DNA from: Atopobium sp. UBA6362
GTDB lineage: Bacteria; Actinomycetota; Coriobacteriia; Coriobacteriales; Atopobiaceae
Assembly (NCBI GenBank): GCA_002440065.1
Contig: DJRK01000068.1
Location: 1-11,915, forward strand
Direction of reading: 5' to 3'
DNA: 11,915 nt
How positions within the stretch are numbered: the first letter of the stretch is position 1; each line of letters begins with the position of its first letter. Positions 1 to 8,417 of this stretch are shown here, piece by piece. A model generated the notes under the pieces. The model was not told where the DNA came from and did no database searches. It was given only the letters and a program-made list of their open reading frames with translations. Both the position numbers and the translations under genes were made by a program.

Positions 1-81
1 GCCGCCGCGCGGGCCGCGGTCGTCACGGCCGCCACGGTCGCCGCCGCGCCCGCCGAAGCCGCCGCGCGGGCCGCGGTCGTC
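1..81 (-). repeat. In-frame direct repeat encoding RGG-type segments
   Basis: A 24-bp sequence at 1-24 recurs identically at 58-81, a 57-bp period equal to 19 codons. Both copies encode the same residues, DDRGPRGG, in the tail of the MarR-like protein. The intervening codons are also Gly/Arg/Asp-rich. Since one copy touches the window edge, the array probably continues beyond it. Confidence 0.85.
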
Positions 82-675
82 GCGGTCGAGGCCCATCTCG
101 GTCAGCGGGGCGATGATCTTGTCAAGAGCAGCCAGGAGCTCGGAGATCTCCTCGTCGGAAAGGGTGGGGACGAGCTTGACGCCGTCGCGACCGGTCTTCT
201 GGGCAGCCTCGACAGCACCCTCGGCGGCGAAGACGACAACCTTGCGCATGTCCTCTTCCTCGGGCTCGATGCGGCCCACGAGGTCGTTCTTCTCGGCCTC
301 GATCATCATGGAGTTGAGCTCGCGCAGGCGCATGCCCAGGAGGTCGGCCATCTCGGCCTGCTCCATCTTGGGCTTGAGCTCGAGGAGCTTGAGGGCGCGC
401 ACGAGGTTGCTCACGCGCTCGTTCTTCTCGGCCTGCTCCTCCTTGACCATGTCCTTGCGGTTGCGCAGGAGGCGCGCGGCGCGGTTCACCTTGTCGAAGA
501 GCTCGGCGTCGAGGTCGACGGCCTTCTCCTCCGCCTCGTCGTCCTCGTCCTCATCCTCATCTTCGTCGATCTCGTCCTCGATGACGTCCTCATCGAGCTC
601 CTCGTCCTCGGCAGCCTCGGCCAGGACCTCCTCGTTCTCGTCCATGATCTCTTCGTTCTCGGTGTACTCAGACAT
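1..675 (-). CDS. MarR-like winged-helix protein with acidic N-terminus and Arg-Gly-rich tail (C-terminus beyond window)
   Basis: The reading frame is open from ATG at 675 to the left edge, giving 225 complete codons and no stop, so the C-terminus is missing. AGAAGGAG at 680-687 is a good ribosome-binding site for this start. Residues 1-50 are extremely acidic, with an almost pure Asp/Glu run at about 33-50. Residues 55-190 look like a MarR-type winged helix. A long helix (about 55-90) is followed by a helix-turn-helix candidate at about 105-128 (QAEMADLLGMRLRELNSMM), a beta-wing-like stretch at 142-151 (DMRKVVVFAA), then LSDEEISELLAALDKI (172-187), the typical C-terminal dimer helix of MarR proteins. 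From residue 197 the chain becomes Arg/Gly/Asp-rich with RGG boxes, as in nucleic-acid-binding tails. The fold is assigned by motif only. A regulator or RNA-binding role is an inference and the ligand is unknown. It is separated from the upstream kinase gene by 317 bp, so it probably has its own promoter. Confidence 0.75.
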   Translation of the reverse strand, partial: MSEYTENEEIMDENEEVLAEAAEDEELDEDVIEDEIDEDEDEDEDDEAEEKAVDLDAELFDKVNRAARLLRNRKDMVKEEQAEKNERVSNLVRALKLLELKPKMEQAEMADLLGMRLRELNSMMIEAEKNDLVGRIEPEEEDMRKVVVFAAEGAVEAAQKTGRDGVKLVPTLSDEEISELLAALDKIIAPLTEMGLDRDDRGPRGGFGGRGGDRGGRDDRGPRGG

Positions 676-992
676 GCGTCTCCTTCTGCGCCCTCAGGCG
701 ATTCTCTTAGGCCGCTACCATGCGGCATCACAAGCATTACAGTTTAGTTTCGGTCCCGTCGATGCAGCTAGACAAAGTACGCGCACACAGGAAAGCCACG
801 TCAGTCCTCGCCGCCGGCGCGATTCCCTTGTCGGAACCCCCTTGCCCCCCTGCAGCCCGTCTGCGTTCCCTTTGCAAAATGAGACATAAATCGGCCCCAA
901 GATGTCTCATTTTGCAGAAGAGCCGAGAGATGCGGGGGGGGTGCAGGCAGAGGTGCGCGCCGCAAAGGGCGCGATCGCTTGGCGCCAATTCT
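676..992. other. Intergenic region between hybrid kinase gene and marR-like gene
   Basis: This 317-bp stretch has no credible gene. Short open frames here lack coding-like composition and family resemblance. It holds a perfect 15-bp inverted repeat at 873-916, a run of eight G at 934-941, a 10-bp palindrome TTGGCGCCAA at 979-988, and a small stem (GCCGC 711-715 / GCGGC 722-726) in what would be the marR-like leader. I found no convincing -35/-10 pair and no classical U-tract terminator for the kinase gene. Confidence 0.7.
873..916. repeat. Perfect 15-bp inverted repeat, 14-nt spacer
   Basis: TGCAAAATGAGACAT at 873-887 is the exact reverse complement of ATGTCTCATTTTGCA at 902-916, with a 14-nt spacer. 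The arms are much more AT-rich than the surroundings. No T-tract follows on either strand, so an intrinsic terminator is unlikely. A large dyad operator upstream of the marR-like gene (start 675), or a member of an interspersed palindrome family, fits better. Its sequence differs from the compound elements at 6614-6726 and 11356-11474. Confidence 0.8.
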
Positions 993-4973
<3,981 letters not shown>

Positions 4974-4994
4974 GGTCTTCTGGCCTTTCGTCCG

Positions 4995-6512
4995 CTAAGA
5001 GGGGTTCGCGGCCGAGTCGAGTGCCGCCGTGAACTCGTCGTACCAGGCGTCGAAGGCCGCGTCGCTCACGTAGGGCGCGACGGCGTCGTCGTGTGACGCG
5101 CCGCCCGCGATGGCCTCCTGGACGGCCTTGCGATCGGCCACGGCCTTGTCCTTGAGGTCGGTGTCGAGCACCTTGCGGGCCGCATAGCCCTCGGGGAACG
5201 TCTCGGAGGCGTAGTAGGTCTGGGAGTCGCCCTTCTCGAGGACGCTCTCGAGGCAGTCGTGGGCCTTGGGCGCGATCTGGAGGCCGTCCTTCTGGATGAC
5301 CTCGTCGAGCGCCTGGATGGAGTTCGCGTCCTTGCGCACCGGGAGGTAGGCGGAGTCGGCGACGAAGCGCAGGTTGTTCTCCTTCTGCGTGAACCACTTG
5401 AGGAACTCGACGGAGGCGTACTCGTGGGCGTCGTCGGACTTGGTCACGGCCATGCCGGCGCCCTGCTGGATCTGGACGTCCTCGCCGCCCTCCATGACGG
5501 GAGCGGGCAGGACCAGGTAGTCGATGGGCCTGGACGAGTCGTCGCCCACGACCTGGTCGGGGAAGTACATCGAGGAGGCGGTCGAGCCCGTGTATGCCAG
5601 GATCTCGCCCGTCTTCACGTCGTCGGAGCGGAACTTGCCGGCGCTGGAGTAGTAGCCGTTCACGTAGGGGACGTAGTAGCAGTCCCACAGGCGCTTGACC
5701 TGGTCCTTGGGCACGTTGACGGTCGCCTTGCCGCCCTTGACCTCAAAGACGTCGGTGCCCATCTGCTTGAGGCCCAAGACGAAGTAGTTCGACATGGAGT
5801 CGCGGCCGTAGAAGGCGCGGCCGTCGTTGGGCACGTCGGGCGTCTGGGCGTCGGTCCACTCGTAGTAGCGCTTGGCCACGCGGGCGATGCCCTCCTCGGT
5901 GGCGAGCTCGTCGGTCGTGGTGCCCGTGGCCTCGGCGAACGCCTCCCAATCGGTCTTGTTCACCATCATGACCTCGGTCGACTTGGCGACCGGGAAGAGG
6001 TACAGGCCGTCATCCCCGTTCAGACGGCCCTCCTGGAGGTAGGAGTCGACGTAGGCCGAGAGGTCGTCCGCGGTGAGGTACTGGGAGAGGTCGGCGAGCT
6101 TGCCCTCCTGCTGGATGGAGTAGGCCGTGTCGGCGTAGCTCGAGAAGACGTCGGGCAGGTCCTGGGAGCCCACCTCGCCGGCGGCCGAGGCCGTGACCGC
6201 CTTCTCGAGGTCCGAGATGGAGCCTTGGCTGTAGCCCTCGACGTAGATGCCCTTCTCCTTGCCCTCGGTGGCGTTGAACTCGCTCACGAGCTCGTCGAAG
6301 GACGCCTGCTGAGCGCCGTTGTAGTAGTGCCACACCGTGATGGTCACGGGGTTGTTCGGGTCGAGCTTCGCGGTCTTCGCGGCGGCCTGCTGCTGGCCGG
6401 CGGAGCCGCAGCCGGCGAGCGTCGCCGCGCCCAGGGCGAGCGCGCAGGCCGCCCGGGCGACTTTGCGGGCGGTCGCGGCGAGGCGCGAGGAGAAGGTCTT
6501 CTTTGCGTTCAT
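4995..6512 (-). CDS. Extracellular solute-binding lipoprotein, family 1 (sugar-type ABC binding protein)
   Basis: A 505-residue binding lipoprotein anchored outside the membrane. The signal peptide has basic residues (MNAKK, RK), a hydrophobic Ala/Leu stretch at 18-31, and a lipobox LAGC with Cys35 as the lipidated residue. The mature part starts with a spacer, then PVTITVWHYYNGAQQASFDE, the hallmark opening of family 1 solute-binding proteins, followed by EFNATEGKEKGIYVEGYSQG and the hinge-type LPDVFSSYADTAY. Such proteins usually bind sugars or oligosaccharides, but no specificity can be read here. ATG at 6512 is chosen because GGGGGA precedes it at good spacing and the signal peptide begins there. 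An upstream in-frame extension to 6647 would place 45 non-signal residues ahead and would overlap the promoter. No permease or ATPase gene adjoins it. Instead the hybrid kinase follows after 21 bp, so a sensing role is as plausible as transport. Confidence 0.88.
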   Translation of the reverse strand: MNAKKTFSSRLAATARKVARAACALALGAATLAGCGSAGQQQAAAKTAKLDPNNPVTITVWHYYNGAQQASFDELVSEFNATEGKEKGIYVEGYSQGSISDLEKAVTASAAGEVGSQDLPDVFSSYADTAYSIQQEGKLADLSQYLTADDLSAYVDSYLQEGRLNGDDGLYLFPVAKSTEVMMVNKTDWEAFAEATGTTTDELATEEGIARVAKRYYEWTDAQTPDVPNDGRAFYGRDSMSNYFVLGLKQMGTDVFEVKGGKATVNVPKDQVKRLWDCYYVPYVNGYYSSAGKFRSDDVKTGEILAYTGSTASSMYFPDQVVGDDSSRPIDYLVLPAPVMEGGEDVQIQQGAGMAVTKSDDAHEYASVEFLKWFTQKENNLRFVADSAYLPVRKDANSIQALDEVIQKDGLQIAPKAHDCLESVLEKGDSQTYYASETFPEGYAARKVLDTDLKDKAVADRKAVQEAIAGGASHDDAVAPYVSDAAFDAWYDEFTAALDSAANPS

Positions 6513-6567
6513 GTACGGTCCCCCATGGCCGCTCGGGCGCGGCCGGTCGATGCATGCGTAAGGCTTG

Positions 6568-6576
6568 ATTATCCCA
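6568..6576 (-). promoter_or_regulatory. Extended -10 promoter candidate for the lipoprotein-kinase unit
   Basis: On the minus strand this reads TGGGATAAT, a TGn extension plus GATAAT, a one-mismatch -10 hexamer. A weak -35-like TGCAAG lies 17 bp upstream. Transcription would start near 6560, leaving a leader of about 50 nt before ATG at 6512. The four-palindrome element (6614-6726) begins about 40 bp upstream of the -10, where an activator would bind. Confidence 0.5.
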
Positions 6577-6613
6577 CTCGCGCGGCGAAACTTGCACGGG
6601 GACGGACAAAAAA

Positions 6614-6726
6614 CGAAAGTGAAGCCTTCATCTGCAAAGAAGGGCAAATTGCAGTCTTCACCTTGGCTTTATTTGCCAAAAAGCCCGATGTGAAGGCTGC
6701 ACTTTCATTCTGTAGCCTTCACATTC
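6614..6726. repeat. Compound inverted-repeat element, copy 1 (four 13-bp palindromic sites)
   Basis: Four sites match GTGMAG-N-CTKCAC with few mismatches: GTGAAGCCTTCAT (6619-6631), TTGCAGTCTTCAC (6649-6661), GTGAAGGCTGCAC (6690-6702) and CTGTAGCCTTCAC (6710-6722). Starts are 30, 41 and 20 bp apart. The outer pair and the inner pair are also inverted relative to each other. A central stem lies between sites two and three (GGCTTT 6665-6670 / AAAGCC 6680-6685). The whole element could fold as a nested hairpin. On the minus strand it is followed by six T (6608-6613), so it could also terminate transcription from the HD-domain gene. The second copy at 11356-11474 has the same layout. Confidence 0.85.
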
Positions 6727-6754
6727 GACGGCAACATCTGTTGTTGAGAGGCGC

Positions 6755-6774
6755 GGCGGCCGGCGCGCGCCGCC
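6755..6774. other. GC-only stem-loop just after the HD-domain gene
   Basis: GGCGGC at 6755-6760 pairs with GCCGCC at 6769-6774 around an 8-nt loop, starting 9 bp past the stop of the HD-domain gene. No T-tract follows on the minus strand, so this alone is not an intrinsic terminator. It may protect the 3' end of the message or act together with the downstream compound element. Confidence 0.4.
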
Positions 6775-6782
6775 GAGCCGCG

Positions 6783-7340
6783 TCACTCGGCGCGCCAGGA
6801 GCCCACGGGCGCGTAGTCGAGCGGGAGCTCGGCCACCGGGTGCTCCATGGTCCGCGCGAGGTCGCGCAACGCGGGCGCGATCTCGGGCGAGAGGTCGAGG
6901 TACCAGTCGAGCGTCTCCAGCACGTAGCGGCGCTTGAAGTCCTCGGGCGCGAGCACGGCGCAGCGCAGGTTGTGGAGGCGGTCGGCGGCCTTGACCACGC
7001 GCGCCACGTCGTTCGCCTTCACGCCCGCCACGTAGTCGGCCATGGCGTAGCCGGGCTCCTTGGTGAGCGCGCGCACGGCCTCGAGGACCGTAGGCCCCCC
7101 GAGCGCGCTGATCTCGTCCTCCGTGGCCTCCGTGTCCTCCAGGAGGTCGTGGAAGAAGGCGGCGATCACGTGGTCCTCGCCGTAGCCCCAGCGGTTCACG
7201 ATGTCCGCCACGGCCACGGGGTGCACGATGTAGGGCATCCCGCCCATGCGCACCTGGCCCGCGTGCATGCGCGCCGCGTACTCGAGCGCGGCCGCGTAGC
7301 GCTTGCTCTGGGCGATCTCCCCCGGGGTCCTCTTGGCCAT
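6783..7340 (-). CDS. HD-domain (p)ppGpp hydrolase, SpoT/Mesh1 type
   Basis: A 185-residue single-domain protein carrying the full motif set of the RelA/SpoT hydrolase domain. It has YIVHP with His40, the HD pair with acidic partners in HDLLEDT (His64-Asp65, Glu68-Asp69), and KAADRLHNL with Asp120, Arg121 and Asn124. In this family these residues hold Mn2+ and remove pyrophosphate from (p)ppGpp, giving GDP or GTP. All key residues are present, so activity is expected. The size matches stand-alone small alarmone hydrolases rather than full-length Rel. ATG at 7340 shares one nucleotide with the TGA of the synthetase gene (TGATG), and GGAGG sits 4 nt before it inside the synthetase gene, so translation is probably coupled. 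No membrane segment is visible, so it should be cytosolic. Hydrolysis of another nucleotide cannot be excluded from sequence. Confidence 0.9.
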   Translation of the reverse strand: MAKRTPGEIAQSKRYAAALEYAARMHAGQVRMGGMPYIVHPVAVADIVNRWGYGEDHVIAAFFHDLLEDTEATEDEISALGGPTVLEAVRALTKEPGYAMADYVAGVKANDVARVVKAADRLHNLRCAVLAPEDFKRRYVLETLDWYLDLSPEIAPALRDLARTMEHPVAELPLDYAPVGSWRAE

Positions 7341-8404
7341 CAGTCCTCCAGCCTCTTGTAGGTCCTGAGCAGGTACGCGGCGCGGGTCCTCGCGCGGGCA
7401 GGGTCGCGCAGCGACAGCGACAGGAAGTCGGCGACCTCCTCCTCGTCCATGCCGCGGCGGCAGACCTCGGCGTGGCACAGGTAGCGCAGGCCCGAGGAAG
7501 AGGAGACGATGTCCAGGTCGGTGGCGGCAAGCGAGTTCCTCGCCATCCTCAGCGCCATCAGCGAGTTCGCCGAGAGGAGCTTGGAGAGGCCGCCGACCGT
7601 GGTCACGCCGAGCCACTCGAGCTGCGCCACGTAGGCGGCGGGGTCGCACTCCTCGATCTGGACGCCGCACTCCTGCGCCAGGCGGTCGAGGAAGGCGCGC
7701 ATGGGCTTGTTGTGGCGCACGTACTCGCCCAGGGAGACGGCATCGATGGGGACGTCGTCGGCCGTGTCCTCGATGATGCCCGTGCGGACCGACTCGGTAT
7801 AGCCCTCCATGAGGTCGCGCACGCGCACGAACTCGTCGTCGGCCAGCTCGAGCAGGGCCGATATCCTCGCGAAGCCGCGCCTGACCGGGCGGGGCACGCC
7901 GAACTCCGACTTGTAGCCCAGGTCGTGCTCGATGTCGCTCCACACGTGCTGCAGGCACGTGCGCACCTGGATCTCGAAGCGCCAGCGGCAGAGCTCGGCG
8001 GGGTACTCGTTGCTCGGCGGGAGGCTGCAGATGTAGTGCAGCGAGAGGTAGCCGAAGGACGCGGCGTCGATGAGCTCGCGCTTGTCGGACGAGTACTCGC
8101 GGTCGATGACGAAGCGCTGCTCGATGAGCCGGCCCACGCGGTCCACGTCGTCGCTGAAGTAGCAGATCACGCGGGCGCCCAGGAGGTCCATGAGGTCGGA
8201 GAGCTGGTTGTACCAGCCCTCGGCGCGCACGAGCTTGCCCGCGAGGCTCTTCTCGCTCTTCACGCGGTGCTGCGTCGAGAGCGTGCGGACGCCGCTCTCG
8301 GCCACGATGTCGTCGAGCATCCTGCCCACGATCTCGCCCATGCGGCAGAAGTCGCCGCGGTTCTTGCGGTACTCCTCGAGGATGATGCGGTTCTTCAGGT
8401 CCAA
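7340..8404 (-). CDS. RelA/SpoT-type (p)ppGpp synthetase, stand-alone, with novel C-terminal region
   Basis: A 354-residue cytosolic enzyme expected to transfer pyrophosphate from ATP to GDP or GTP. The synthetase domain (about 25-170) keeps the family residues. RVKSEKSLAGKL supplies Arg47, Lys49, Ser53 and Lys57. DLLGARVICYF supplies Asp73 and Arg78. GYLSLHY is at 118-124. FEIQVRTCLQHVWSDIEHDLGYK (143-165) is the classic nucleotide-binding strand and helix. There is no HD domain before it and no TGS or ACT domain after it. Instead about 185 residues of mainly helical, charged sequence follow that I do not recognise. The start is TTG at 8404, chosen because AGAAGGGG lies 5 nt upstream and the frame has no good ATG nearby. 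It begins 11 bp after the phosphatase stop. The hydrolase partner overlaps its stop by one base. Confidence 0.88.
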   Translation of the reverse strand: MDLKNRIILEEYRKNRGDFCRMGEIVGRMLDDIVAESGVRTLSTQHRVKSEKSLAGKLVRAEGWYNQLSDLMDLLGARVICYFSDDVDRVGRLIEQRFVIDREYSSDKRELIDAASFGYLSLHYICSLPPSNEYPAELCRWRFEIQVRTCLQHVWSDIEHDLGYKSEFGVPRPVRRGFARISALLELADDEFVRVRDLMEGYTESVRTGIIEDTADDVPIDAVSLGEYVRHNKPMRAFLDRLAQECGVQIEECDPAAYVAQLEWLGVTTVGGLSKLLSANSLMALRMARNSLAATDLDIVSSSSGLRYLCHAEVCRRGMDEEEVADFLSLSLRDPARARTRAAYLLRTYKRLED

Positions 8405-8409
8405 GGTGT

Positions 8410-8417
8410 CCCCTTCT
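8410..8417 (-). promoter_or_regulatory. Ribosome-binding site deciding the TTG start of the synthetase
   Basis: AGAAGGGG on the minus strand overlaps the TAG stop of the phosphatase gene (8418-8416) and lies 5 nt before TTG at 8404. Ribosomes ending the phosphatase could re-initiate here. The rare start codon would keep synthetase output low. Confidence 0.65.

Noticed and set aside
934..941. Run of eight G as a phase-variable tract
   Set aside because: It is intergenic, about 260 bp upstream of the next start and not near an identifiable promoter. I cannot support a switching role.
971..988. GCGATCGC and TTGGCGCCAA palindromes downstream of the kinase gene
   Set aside because: They are single short palindromes that are frequent by chance in GC-rich DNA. 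No T-tract follows, so there is no support for a terminator.
6513..6647. N-terminal extension of the lipoprotein by 45 codons
   Set aside because: It would precede a clear lipoprotein signal peptide and overlap the promoter and repeat. ATG at 6512 has a good ribosome-binding site.
6619..6722. CRISPR-like array
   Set aside because: The repeats are 13-bp palindromes in alternating orientation with unequal spacing (30, 41, 20). There are no uniform spacers and no cas genes.
5259..7361. A 700-codon open frame on the plus strand
   Set aside because: It is antisense to the lipoprotein, crosses the intergenic repeat and part of the hydrolase gene, and its Val/Leu/Gly/Arg/His-rich composition has no domain pattern. 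It is a by-product of high GC content.
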